A stretch of DNA of 64,000 nucleotides from Cytospora piceicola. Lineage: Eukaryota; Ascomycota; Sordariomycetes; Diaporthales; Cytosporaceae. Where the stretch lies: the NCBI GenBank assembly GCA_023375675.1, contig JALQBC010000011.1:124001-188000 (forward strand), read 5' to 3'. Shown here piece after piece: positions 1 through 12,893 of the stretch (within the stretch, counting starts at the first letter, position 1; each line of letters starts with the position of its first letter). Both the position numbers and the translations under genes were made by a program. A model generated the notes under the pieces. It was given only the letters and a program-made list of their open reading frames with translations, searched no databases and had not been told where the DNA came from.

Positions 1-53
1 GAACGAACTTGTGTGTGCGCCGTATGATTTGTCACCGTGAGCACCGCATAATA

Positions 54-80
54 ATGCTGATGCTGATGCTGATGCTGATG
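54..80. repeat. TGATGC hexanucleotide microsatellite
   Basis: About four and a half copies of TGATGC in tandem, followed by degenerate GATGGATG units to about position 113. There is no open frame across it. A simple intergenic microsatellite. Confidence 0.8.
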
Positions 81-200
81 GATGCTAACTGATGATTGAT
101 GGATGAATAATGACTGTGCGGAAAAAGGAAGGGCTGAGTAGTGACTTGTGAGAAAAGGCCCCCAGTCAAGGCCGCAGTATGGGGCCGATGTGACCGAAAA

Positions 201-252
201 ATGGATGTTGGATGTTGGATGTTGGATTTTGAATGTTGAATATTGGACGTTG
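201..252. repeat. GGATGTT heptamer repeat
   Basis: Three exact GGATGTT units followed by degenerating copies (GGATTTT, GAATGTT, GAATATT, GGACGTT). The decay is gradual to the right. Noncoding. Confidence 0.75.
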
Positions 253-1120
253 GTGGTTGGGCAATCGGGGCAGGACAGTTGGGTGAGTGGCATTTTTGTC
301 AAATAGCAAAACAACGCCACCTACTCAAGTAGGTAGACATAGAGACAAGAGAGAATCAAAAACTGCACGTACCTGTTGATCAGATCTCAATGGCGGTATT
401 CACTGTGTATTGACGTGGCGGTCTTGAATGTCTACCAAGTAGGTTTACTAAGTAGGTGGTAACCTTTGGACTTGAATGGGGAGAAGCTGCAAAACAGAAA
501 TGCGGATCACCAACAGCGAGTTGAGTGTATGAAAGTGGTTTGTCTCTTGTTGATATTTCTTTTTTGGAAGGGGGGGGGGAAGAGGGGGTGCTTCGCGTGT
601 CGCAAAATTTAAGGTTAATACCAGGTTATTTTCGGATGCGGGAAGGTGCAGCCCGCGCAGGCAACAGGCGGGCGTTGCTTGGTTTGGATTTCAAAGAGAT
701 TCGTTCCTGCGAGACTCGGTAACTCGACAATCAGATAATACTGTGTGTAAGAAAGGTTGATGTGTCGTTCTTTACTTGCCGTCCTTCTTCCCGTCTTGTC
801 TGTTGACTGATATGAGGATCGAGGGAAGGTTTTGGCGGTTTGGCTGTTTTAGGTTTAGGTCATGTACCGTAACCACGCCGTGCGTGCAAGTGCAGTTTCA
901 GTGCAGGCACAGCAGGAATGTTGCCGATTCAGGCAGCCTCAGACCTAGTGTGGTTGGCACTAGTTAGTTCCTTCCCTGACCGATAGTTGCAATTGCAGTG
1001 TCGGGGTCAGCTAAAGCTAAATTTGGGGAGGTTTGAACGGTCTGGTGGGCTGCAGGGAGATAAAAGTGGGGGAGGGGGCAGTGAAGGTCTGATTCAAGAT
1101 ACAGTGCAGTATAACTACTA

Positions 1121-1156
1121 CTGTTGTTGTTGCTGTTGCTGTTGCTTGCTGCTGCA
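1121..1156. repeat. TGT/TGC triplet repeat
   Basis: A run of CTG/TTG/TGC triplets. A minus-strand frame through it (1017-1292) begins with a hydrophobic stretch resembling a signal peptide, but the rest is low complexity and there is no other coding support, so I treat it as a microsatellite. Confidence 0.7.
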
Positions 1157-4100
1157 GCGGATATTCAACGTTGCTGCAGCTGTTGGTCACTGCTCCACAT
1201 GCTCGTGATGGGCCACAACGGCCATGACCTACTGACCAAACAGTAGACGATACAAATAAATACAACAAACAAAAAGCCAAGAGGTTGGTCATCTGTAGTA
1301 ACTGCCTGAAGGGAATGGGGATTCAGGCAACCAGACACTAACGGTAAGTACTCAGGTACCTCACCAATTGCCGAGGTCGGTCCACCTGGGCATATCTCAC
1401 CAGTATTTCCCCTCTATGCATACTCCATAAACCTCAGGTCAGATATGTCTCACTCACCTCGTGTAAAGCCTTCTCCTCTTTTCCACCTCTCTCTCAACTT
1501 CCCACTGATGATGATCTTGATGATTCACCACCGAGTCTCTGGACAAATTTGGTTGGTTGTCATGCAGCAGGAGTTGTGGGGTATATCGCTCGCTGCAGTG
1601 GGTGCGGGCCTGGCGTCTCCAATAAGTCTCCGGTTTTTTCTTCTTCTTTTTCACTCCCACAGAAAAAGCCCGCGAACTTCAGCCTCGGTCAAATAAGTCG
1701 GTCGCCGACCTGCCAGGTACCCAACATTCCAACACCAAAATAACAATAAATAGCGTAGAAACAAGAGATAGGGTAGCGTCGCAGTGGTGTGCTGATGGAG
1801 TCCGCGACTAGTGGAGTCTTGGTGGTTCAATAATAAAATGGGGACTGACTGACCTCCAATCTTTCAATGTTGCTTTTCGCCCTTTTGCCCTTGTGCCGGC
1901 GATTCAATTGCCCTTTCTGGCCTCTTCCAACGCAACCGTGCTCGGCAAATAACTGGTGATCCCCTTTTTGGCTTGGTTTCAGCTCCCTTGGCCGGAAGAG
2001 GGCTGACTCGACGTGTCCCTGTTGTGCCCCGAAAGGGGAAAGTATGTGTTCGGAAGATTGGTGGTGGCTGCGTCGCAGGCAGGGCTGCAGGAGTCTAATT
2101 TGATCAATGATTCTCTGCCTCTTTTCTTCTTCCTGACCTCGGGACTTTTAAGTCGGAATTAAGGTTTGCCGGGGCCCCGGGGGCTTTGATGGCTGGGACT
2201 TTTTCACGCCGGTAGGGCTGCACCGCCAAGGGAAGGAAGAAGCAATTCGGACTCTGTGCTCGGATACTATGCCTGGCTAAGCAACGGAATCGTCATCGAT
2301 ATATCGATAATGCTCCCTGAGCTCTGCTTGTCGCGTCCGGAATGCTCGGCGGTGCAGTCTGGGATGACTGACCGGCTGTCTTCTTCCAAGGTTCTTACTC
2401 CAAACTCTCCCGCTGATTCCAGTGCTTGCCTTTGGCTTCTTCCGTCGTTGTCGGTACCAATAGTGCGCTGTGTGGTGTGAATCGTTGGCGAGACGGGATG
2501 ATCTAAGACGGGACTGGTCTCAGTTTGGGGTTACAGTACGTACATACGGTACCGTCTCAGTCAGACTCCGGGGGCTGGCGTTGACTGCGACGTCGGTAAA
2601 TCGGCTCCAGGGATGAACGGATGGGTGGGATGGCTAGATCTCGAGCATTAACTACTAAGTAGGTAGTCACCTAGGTAATGTATGCTAGAAGAAGCAAAAC
2701 CTCCATCCAATACGGGACGGGAAGGGCTAGCAACAAAAAAAGTAAATGATGAGGCGCCCTGTGCAGGAATGTATGTATGCATGCTGGTGCCGTATCCAAA
2801 TGAGATGTCGTCTCTCAGATTTTGAGGAGGGCAGCCAAGCAACCCGAGAAGATGCTAATAAATTTGATGCTGTGTTCTACAAGGCTGGGCGACACAGAGT
2901 CTCCAGGCCGTGTTCAATGTTCCCGTCGTGTAGCATCGTTTTCTGACTGTTCGGTACGGGTCACAAGGTGTTACCTCGACTCGGTTGCTCCATCACTTGT
3001 ATTCGATGGCGCCGGACGTGAGAATACGGGATTTAACCATCAGTCTCAAGCGTTATTACCCCCCTTCAAGGGGTGTACACTACTGACATTAGCATGGCAG
3101 TTATGGCAGGCTGTATGTGTCTACGTACTGCCCAGGGGTTTAGTGTGCATTTTCCCAATTGGGCACGTCAGGGTCAGATGCTACGCTGGCGGTTCACTGC
3201 CAAGATGCCCTAAGAATAACCTTCTTTTGTCTCCCAGCCGGTCGGACACACTGTCTTGAGTCGGACAACCCACTCTTGAGACTCGAGCAGTGTCGAGGTC
3301 CGGATGTCTTCAGTAAGGCGTCACCACCACCCACTTTCGAAGTCGCCCCAACACAGACAGGCAAGGCTTACCTACTATCCATGGATGGTGGCGGGAGGGT
3401 CAACTTGTGTACTGTGGCAGTGTGGTCAGCCCAGCCGGCATCGTCGATCATCGCATGCAGAACCCGCCCGCGATACCAACGGTCTCTCACTCGCTTACAT
3501 ATGCAAAGAGCCTTTTCTCTTCTTTCCCAGGTGCCATCTCAGCAAATCCCAACACCCATCATCCTGTCCCCCTTTTCACGGGATCTTTTGTTTGCCATGC
3601 ACAATAGTTGATCATGTCAGACAAACCCGATCCTTGGGGCCGTAAGCCGCCTGGCCTCCAACGCGATGCTAGCTAGGTGATGTCCCCATCCGGATAGGCC
3701 AGCATGCATGGTACGAGACCGATGGCACAAAATGCTCCACGCCGTTTTGGCCCCTCGCCTGACTAGAACCCCGACCATCACGAGGACACGCGGCCATGGC
3801 CAGGATCGTTGATAGGGCCAAGCTGCTGGTCAAGCTACCGCTTACCTAGGCGCCGTATAGCTCGGCTGAGAAGAGTTTCAGGGCTCTCTACACGGACTGA
3901 TCTCTCACGGAGAACAGGTGACATCAGCGGCTCAACGAAGTGTGGCTGGGTCTAGAACTATCCCCCGACCAAAAAGACAAAGATTACCTACCTACCTAGG
4001 TACCCACGGTCCGTACCTGCCCATGCGCCGCCATGGTGCAGGGATCGAATTTCGCAAACCGAGTTCAACCATCCCGACATCCACACCCTGAACCCCTCCT

Positions 4101-5158
4101 AATAAGGGCTCACGGATATCACGGTTCACCGAACCTTGTCGTGAGGTGAAGGACTGGCCGTCTGTCTCTCCGACACCTGTGGAAGCCCCACTGGAGCCCA
4201 CCGTTGAACAGCCTGTCAGCCTGTATACAATCAATGTGCAACCCCAACCGTCGCACTTGGTCCCAGCCTGGTGCCGGACCGATTGCGTTCTAAAGATTTT
4301 ATGGGGATGCACATCGCAAGAGACCCAGAATGTCTCTCGCCTGCGAGCAGCGTTTGATTGATACCCATAATAAGCGATTCTAATGCCCGTGAATTGGAGC
4401 TCGTGACAGGTCGATTGGGAATACTTTCCCCGTTACGAGACACGCCTCTTGACACGTTGCACCTTTTCTTCAGAGGACCGGGATGAAGCCCTCACCAACA
4501 AGATGCTGAGTGGGTGACAATGTAAACGAGACGATCGGGTGTCACCGTCCTCGGCGGCCCTTCTTTTACGGTCGGGACACCCTTGAGTAACTCCAACTCC
4601 ACAATCAGGCAGTAAGCTTGAACAAGAACACCGCTTCTCATGGTGTCTGACGATCAAAGTTCGTTTGCGGCTGACGAGACATCTGGACACTGAACAGCTT
4701 TCGGGCCACCCATTCTTCATCCCCTCAGCCCCCCGCTCCCCTTTGGCCGGCAGGCTCCGTCCCTAACTCCTGGGACTTTTATCCCGATGTTTACACGTTC
4801 GTGTTTTTTTGTGTTTTTCTTGCGATATACGATGATCTCACGGGTTCATCCGGCTTCTGTGGGGAATCGGTGATGAGAGCTTGCTTAGCTGGGGGGGCTA
4901 ACTCTCGGAAGGGACTTCCAGGTTGGGTTAGCAGGTGGTCCAGAGGGCTACATACAGAAGACACTAGCTCTTTCGAGTAATTTTGTGTTTGTTCTCTTGC
5001 GACCCCCTTAGCGGCCTTATTGTTTGGGATGGCTTCAGTTCGACAGCAGGCTAAACGAACGACAGGCCGTATCTCCTAATCCACCGAGGTTCTTCCTTGC
5101 TCTATTATCGAGTATTGGTTAGGGTGGTTTGGCGTTTCGGGCTCCTGTCATTATGCAC

Positions 5159-5174
5159 CCCCCCCCCCCCCGCG
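5159..5174. repeat. Long poly-C tract
   Basis: A run of about 16 C residues, the longest homopolymer in the window. Similar runs of 8-11 G or C recur in noncoding DNA near 568, 6303, 6758, 10394, 17408, 28371, 30449, 30952, 40062 and 41472. The exact length may be affected by sequencing. Confidence 0.85.
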
Positions 5175-7347
5175 AGCTTCAAGGGTGCCTGTGTGCAAAG
5201 TGTCCATATGTCGAGCCACGAGGTAGCACTACGGCCCTTTCTTTTCCTGGTTTTCCTGTATTGTGAAACCGACGATTCCTTCACCGTACCAATGGAGACA
5301 GGTGACCGCATTCCCATGTCCCTCCCGTCGGGACTCGACATTACGGCCTTGAATCTTGATAGAGGTTGCCGAGTCGTACCAACAGCACCCGCCCGGTTCT
5401 GGGTGACCAATCTCGGCCAAGAGATCTCAGCATTACACCGTAATCTGTGTGTGATCATCGTCCAGAAAGTGTGGCCGTTGGTGATATGTCGCCGGCCCAC
5501 GTCACTGGTGGAAAGAGTGTCCACATTAACGGGCAGCATTCTACACATTAGAGTCGTCACAAATACCCACGTAACGTACCACCTGCTGAGGGATCGCATG
5601 ACTCCTCACTGCTCGGGGAAATTGGAATTAATATATATGAGTGATAAGCTTATTTCACACCTGCTGTGTTAACTAGTTTTGACTTCGTGCGCCGGGGTAG
5701 ATCATGCTTTTTCCCTTGGTTCCTTCTTATGGTTGTGGTCGTCCACGGCGGCACATCGGCGGTCACAGAATAACAACTGCCGTCCGACTGATGATTGTAC
5801 CGGTGAAGATGAAGACTTGCGACTCAGTCTCTGGGCGTACATACAAGTGAGTAACACAATGTGATAACACATGTTGGTCAGCCGGCCAAGCTTCGACTCT
5901 CACATCGTATGGTTGAGACTCCAGACGTCATCATTGGCACTATGGACATCGAGCCAACAGTTTCTCTCGATCAAGACATGTCATTCTAGAGTAAGATTGA
6001 AACTTTTCCGGTACGTGCAAGTGTTCTTGACTAATGAGGTTCATCGGGATGATCGAGCCGTGACTTTGTCCCTCGAGACGATCGATGTAAGTCCCACCAA
6101 AAGTACAACTCTGTGCAGACGAAACGTCCCTGTCGGATTTTAATCGGGAAGGATGGTGCAGAGCATGATGACAAATTGATCCTTCAGATCATATAGTGGG
6201 AAAGGCCACCGGAGAGGCCGCACGATCATCCTCCCCAAGTTGCGGGATCAGACGGATAGGTGAAGTTGATAAGAGTGAGCCGTCAGAGTTTACCAAAAAA
6301 AAAAGGGGGGGGGGGGCTGCAGCAGAAAATGATTTGCCGGCAGGAAAAAACAAATAGAAGGGGTGACAGTGGCACGTGCGCGGGACGTTCAAAGAAGGTT
6401 GCCCTGCATCCGGCGCTTGAACCGATCAGCGCTGAACCTTATTATGAGCTTAAATGCCGAGCTTAAATTTTTGCCAAGCCCAAAAAAAACACAAAAATTA
6501 AAAACGGACAAAAATTAAGAGGGACAAAAACAAAAAAGAGTAAAGAAGAAAAGAAAAAGAAAAAAAACACCACCACATCAAACCAAATCTCAGTCGATAA
6601 GCATAGCAGCTGACGATGATGATGAGGAAATACCCACCTGGCAAAGTAAACAATTTCCCGGCACGTCCGAGGTGTTGTCAAGCACATCCCCTCCCATTTT
6701 TTTGGCCCTCACTTTCCCTTATCCATCGCCCGTGGAGGCTTTCCTGACTCCTCTTTTGGGGGGGGGGGGGTTGTTTTCCCGCCATTTTGCCCTTCTCCTT
6801 GGGATGCAGGCCGAGTCATGCCTTGGGTGCTGTTGGTGAGAAGGAGAGGTCAAATCTTTCGCACGGCATGTGGGCGGTGCAGCAATTCCTATCTCACCCC
6901 CGTGTTGTAGGTGTGTGTGCGATGTACGGATCCGTACTTTTATGGTCGCACAAAGATGCCGATCTCTGACGGTCGCGGTGCGTGCGGCTAGTGAGCTGTC
7001 ACTTTCCGCCGCTTTCAGTTGCTAAGCGGATGCGGTCACTGGCACCTCTGCCCAGCACGTGTCGGATCCAAGGGGGGGCCTTGGGGCACATGGCCTCTTG
7101 GTATTGTTGCGTTGAGGATTGAGTGGTACTGTCGTGGGGAACAATGGAGAACAAGAAACCTTGTACCTAACGAATACTCGCCATCACGAGGTCTCCGGGA
7201 TCATGATATCTGCTAGGCCGGCCCCGTAGTTTTGCCGACGGGAGAAGGAACTCGCAGCATCGTCTCCGGATCGCCTCAGACTTCCCGTCCCACCGGCTGG
7301 GTCTTCCTCTGCGGCGCCTCTCTCACCTGCCGGCGCGTGGCTCAGGC

Positions 7348-7389
7348 TGATGACAATGATGATAATGATGATGATGATGATGGAGGAGG
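7348..7389. repeat. GAT-rich triplet repeat
   Basis: An imperfect GAT/AAT array (GATGACAATGATGATAATGA and onward) ending in GGAGGAGG. It would encode Asp/Asn in one frame, but no gene is supported around it. Confidence 0.7.
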
Positions 7390-10300
7390 CGTAGACCGGT
7401 GTGACTGCTTACATGCATTCATGCATTCATGCAGGGCAGGGCTTTTTATTCTTCTCTACTTGTGTGATTGAGATGTGTGGCAGCCCTACGGGCCAGATAT
7501 AGAACTGTGTGTGCCCTCCTGGTTGCACTCAGGTGCCGTGCCCTCCCCCTCTCCCCATGCATGTCAGAGATCCTCGGTGTAACGACACAGCTCGGGCGTG
7601 GCGTCCGAATGGATTACTATATTAGTGTAGGGCTCGGAATTTCCTACTAGTAGCACGGGATGGGATGTGGTGGGATGGGGATGTCATGCACTGGCTCGCT
7701 CGCATGCCAGTCAGCACCTTACTGTCGTCAAATATTGAGACATGGCGCGTATTCACCTTCCTTCTTGGGGGGAGGGGGGAGGATGTTATTAATGGCTGCC
7801 ACCTGACTGTACTCGGGACATATATTCGACAGCAACTCACCGCAACAACGGCCCATTCAAGCAACCGATTGCGAATCTTCAGGACAGCTACTGCATGGGT
7901 TCAGTATAATCACGGCGGGTTTTGCCTACCTATCGGGTAATAAGAATCATGCGCGGGACGGACAGAGCTCGCCTTCCTGATGAAGCCGCCTTCATATCGG
8001 CCCTGCATGGGCAGCGGCTAGGTGAGGTGTGCCCAAACGTACGTCAGCTGCAAGAAAGGCAAATTCGGGAAATGACTCCGTCCAAGCAACCTACTAGATC
8101 GAAGGCTTGCTTCATCGTGGCGTCCGGCTCGGGAATGAAGCACTATATCCAGGAGGAGTACGAAAAAGTACGGATACTACCGGGTCCGTACATGCTCACA
8201 AGCAACAGGCAGAAAGGGCCTGGCAAGAAGGAACGTTGTTGGTTGTTGGTAGTTGGTAATCCGGTCAATGAGAGGGGGGGGGCTGAACAGATCCTCCACT
8301 CAACCCCCGGCTCTTTTCTCTCTCCTCTTTTCTCCCTTACCGGAAAATCCCATCCCGGAAAATCCCCGGGACATTACAATCATCAATACACGACACTACC
8401 TATGTACCGTCCCCGGCCCCGCACGTTTTTTGCCAAGAGCTCAAAATTTATGCTTCAAACCAAGAATGGATTTTAAGTTCACTCGCTTGCGCGTCCCGGC
8501 GATGCAATTGCAATTGCAATCTCGAACCGCCTAGGATTATCCCGGGCACGTACATATCGTACATATTATGTATACATGGTACGCGTCAGGGAAAGGACGA
8601 GGAAGAAAGAGAGGGACCGAAACCACATTAGTCGTAAGCCGAAGCTTGGGAATGTCGCATGACAAGCTGGATGAGATGAGACCTTGGCTGATGTCGATGA
8701 TGACATGTGCACATTCCGCACGCTCAAGGCTGTCGAGTAATGCTGTTCTGTGATGGCCTTTTAATCCGAGTGCTCCATCTCTGACCTCAGACAGACGAAT
8801 CCTCCGCAACGATCACACTCCCTCTCGCATGTTGTGCCTCGCTCTCTCTCTGCGTCTCTCTCCCCATCCTGCGTCACTGGAAGGAACCGTGGAGCTTCCT
8901 CCCCGAGATCTACCTGTGGGGAGGGGAACGCCCCGGCATCTCTTTTTAGGCATTATCTTCCCTGAAATCCTCGTACATAAAAAAAAAAGTGTACTTAAGT
9001 ACATAGGGTGTAGTGCATGCACATACATAACGCAACGCCCGCCCCCACTGGCACTCGGGCCAGTCCCGACTTGCAGAACAAGCTTAAATTCGTCGACGTT
9101 TTTAGCGCGCAACCTATGGAATCCAAGAGGAGCGCCAATGTGTGTACATGGGTCTCATGGGTCCCATGGGGTCCATGTTTTCCCCATCTGCACACGGCGC
9201 CCCACCCACGGTTTGGTACTGGGTACCGTTTCATGGCCGCGTGTACCGGTGTACTTTTGTTCCCGAGACCCCGGGCGGCGGTAGGAGTTTAATAGAGCTT
9301 ATCAAGGCTACAAAGAACCCCCCTTTGGTACCTCACGAATGTGATGGGCGCAAGTGTACCTAGGTAGTCTTACCACTGGTCTTCTCTGTAGGGCGTATAC
9401 TGGGGCACCGTGGTGCGTCTTCCGCTCCATGGATCCCTGGGAGTCCGCATCGTGAAAGAGCTACCTAGCTTCTTCATCACGGACGGTACCAGCCTGGAGG
9501 CCGGGGTCAAGCCTTGTCAAGAGGATTATTCTCCGTACCAAGTACTCGGTACAAGCCTGCAATCTAGCCATGTGGATGGGCGTTCCATCCAAGCGGAGCC
9601 GCTAGAGAGAAGCTTACGCGGCCTTCTCAGAGGTGGATCGAATGCGAATCGGCAATGTCGGATTGACTTTTGCAACCCTGAATCCTGAACGGATCCTTTC
9701 AACGGCCAATATCTGACCAGTGACCAGTGAGTGACCCGTGTATATTTGAAGCCACCATGATTTTATTACTACCACCACGTACCACAGTACATGTGTATGC
9801 ATGTGTTACTAATAAGGGTAATAGGCTCGTCGGTTTAGATGAGTAGAGCGCCACCCCCCACCCGCGCACTCTCAAGCCGGTAGCGAGGCAAAGGAAGTCA
9901 TCCGAGGTCTGCGGGTATGTACGTACACATGCAACAATTGCCCGTTCGAGGTGTGAAGCGGTACCGGTAAGGGACTCCATGGTCGGTACCCGTGGGCCCC
10001 CGTGGGCACCTGTATGGGCAGCAACCGATATCACGTACCCTGCCGGCATGGCGAGCATCGAAAACGTCGTCTCGATCCGGCCGGCTTGCGAGTACGGAGC
10101 ACCTGGGGCTGATCACCTGGGGGTTGCTTTCCTGTGTCTCGACCTGGGGACCTGCTCCGCACATCCAATTTTTTATTCCGTATATCCGCATAGACTCGTC
10201 CCATAGATAGATATACGACATCTGGAGAGGGCTAGTCAATACGAAGAAATGCGTCGTGTTGGGGGAGAAAAGCCGACACGACACGCGATGCTAACCTCCA

Positions 10301-12893
10301 GGGTCCACCGGGAGCCTCGTCATCTGTCAAAGTGCTGCTAGACCGAACGATAGCCTGGCTGGCGTCTGGGAACGACTCCCCTTCTCGACTTGCCCCCCCC
10401 CCCCCAGCGGAGATCAAGCATTCTGGTTCAACACAGGTCCAAGTCCGTTCGTGCCAATCCATGGTTTGAGCTTATCTCACAAGCCCGTCGCTTGAAGCTT
10501 ACCCGTTTGAGCAACGCCTGGAAACCCGGCATTCCGGACTCTCTGCCGTCGACATCGTCGGCTTGGCTGCATGATCGTGTTGGCGATCAGCCTGGATCCA
10601 GCTCAGTTGGAGCTCTTGGGCCCAACCGCCAAGCTCGGCCTCGCAGGTTTGTTTCCCTTGGTCTCGCCTTGGCCTCCTCCCATGTGAGGCACGTCTGGTG
10701 GTCTCGTCATCCCCTTGCCGCTATGTACCCAGGCTGGGGTTTTCGGGCCGTGGCAGGTGAGCGTAGTTGCCCGAGGTCCCCGCCCTCCAATGACTCTTTC
10801 ATTCGTGGCCAAGAAATTGACATGAGTCTCGTTGACCGGGACGACTCGGCAGCAGCGGCGTGTATTCGTTGCTAAACCTACACACGTCGCCACTCACCAC
10901 TGGCAGTCCACTCAGCAGCCCAATCATGCGCCTCGTGCTGGCCAGAAGGGCGAGGGGCCGCCGGTGAAGTGCGACATTGAAACTGTGCGGCCTTGGCTGT
11001 GAGTGATCACGTAGATTTAGTGCAGCTGATGACAGTTCTCGGAGCGCACCCAGTCCAGTGAGAAACGCACGTCGCGGTTTGATATCGGACGAAACTCATC
11101 TCCCCACACACCTGAGGGCAAATCAACAGATGCCCTGCCTTGATATATCAATTGACAGTATTGCCCCAAGCCGAAGAGTGAAGGCACCTAGCCAAATAGT
11201 GTGGTCCAGCGTGGAACTTGTCTTCCCTCCAGGGACTACCGATGGCGATGAACCTCACTGTCGGCTTGACCGCAGATATCAGGACCTGACTGCTTCGTCC
11301 TGGGTGCGTAGGTTCGAGGATGTCTGACGGGACATACAGCCGTTTGCATTGTCATGCATGAACTTTCGCGCAGATGTTTGAGCCCTCCACCCCCTTCGAA
11401 ACTCTCCACAACGGCTTCTACCCCGTATCATTTCGTAGACGAGACCACTAACGTAGCCAGCCATGGGAAAATAACGAATATCTCACGGTAAGGCGAGGTT
11501 GATCAGATTCAGTATTCCTTACTGGATGGATTGTACATCGAAGTGCCTCTTTCCGTGCGTTTTGACACAGCAGCTGCCCATCTAACCAAGCATCTTCCAC
11601 CAACCCCTTCCCCGCAAGTCCTGTCGCCTTCTAAGTGATAATACCAAGCGACTCAAACCATCCCATGATTTGGAAACCATATTGGAGCAGGACGACTTAG
11701 ACGTTCCCGGCCCATGAACATATCAGGATGCCCGTAATGCTTTTTCTGGGCTCCTCCTCGACTCCATACAGTCCAGTAGAACAGCGTCAGGATCATTGTC
11801 GTTAGCAAAACGTGAACACGTCACTTGATGAGCTGCACCATAAAGCATCAGCTGTGTCTTGGACGAACTGCGTTGAGAAGCTCTTCTCTTGCTTAAGCAG
11901 ACAGCTGAGCACTGGGACCGGCATCGTCAAGGTTTTCCCACTCAAGGGATGTGCAGTTGTCGGGGCGCGGTGAACCGCAGCTGATAAGAGGCCGGAACGG
12001 TACAAGCCAACCCTCCGCAGCATGCTTCCGTTGATGGTACCGGGGTGACAACAAAGCAGCACTACTGCTTGCTTCCTTGGAAGTCTGACGTGGATCGCCA
12101 GAATTCTAATCGGCAAGTTGCTGAACGCGAGGGAGGCGACCGCCACACTGATATTCTTACAGCAAAGGCCAGAGCACGCAAGGGAAGACAGAAGATCAAG
12201 ACGGAATGAGTAACGATGCGTCCCGTGCGGCTCCGTCCGAGCACATAACGTAAATGAAATCAGACGAGATAGTGACGACCTGGAACTAAGTGAGGTGGTG
12301 CAAGTGACCAAATCTTGCTCTTTGTTACTCAACCGATGGCTGTGTTTAACGGCCTCGCGATGTATGTGCGGCATGGGCAGAGGTGAGAGTGTATATTGGC
12401 GCCATAATCAACATGGACTTCGCATGGGTTGAAGGCTGCCGTGGAGCTGGACATTTTGGTACTCAAAGTGGCTGCATCACTGCCCGAAGTCAACGCAAGC
12501 TGGGTGGAGATCGGCCTCGCCAATCTGGAATGTCACGCGGCAGTCTGCAGCCACGCCATCCTCGCGGAGATTTCTTGAGCTAAGGCCGTATCGATCGGAA
12601 AAGGTCGCACAGAAACAACGATCGGAAAGCATCTCGAAACCTGTCATATGCAAGCCTCGTTGTTGAACGGATGCACCGCCCTTCCACCATCCTCGCAGGA
12701 AGGCTGCAGATTGTTTTCCAAGCGAGACATAGATGGCGCTCAGTCGCAGATCTCGGCTGCCGTAGTATGGTAACACCGAAGGACCTTGCCATCCCAAGTA
12801 GGCAAGCTTTGACGAACACAGCATGGATCTCTGTATGGATGGATCCGAATCTGAGTCCGGCCTCTGTTCAGATTCGGTACGTGGTGTCTCGCC

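Larger units (their letters stand above)
1..12893. other. Long stretch without a supportable gene
   Basis: No open frame in these 12.9 kb has a recognisable family, good amino-acid composition or a convincing intron-joined extension. The longest frames, about 145-190 codons (for example 5097-5672 plus, 11802-12374 minus, 7922-8476 plus), are rich in Ser, Arg, Cys, His and Pro, as expected of noncoding DNA, and several overlap on both strands. Base composition is ordinary and CpA/TpG are present, so this is not RIP-mutated DNA. It holds microsatellites, runs of 8-16 G or C, and palindromes centred on CCTAGG or ACTAGT-like cores. It could be the upstream region of a regulatory gene lying to the left, or long noncoding RNA territory; sequence alone cannot decide. 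Confidence 0.6.

Noticed and set aside
1017..1292. Candidate small secreted protein (minus strand)
   Set aside because: The hydrophobic start resembles a signal peptide, but the body is encoded by a triplet microsatellite and no second line of evidence exists.
5097..5672. 191-codon plus and 164-codon minus frames overlapping each other
   Set aside because: Mutually antisense, no family, and the plus frame runs through a poly-C tract as ProPro; consistent with chance.
11802..12374. 190-codon minus-strand frame
   Set aside because: Ser/Leu/Arg/Cys-rich composition, no recognisable domain, no splice-linked neighbours.
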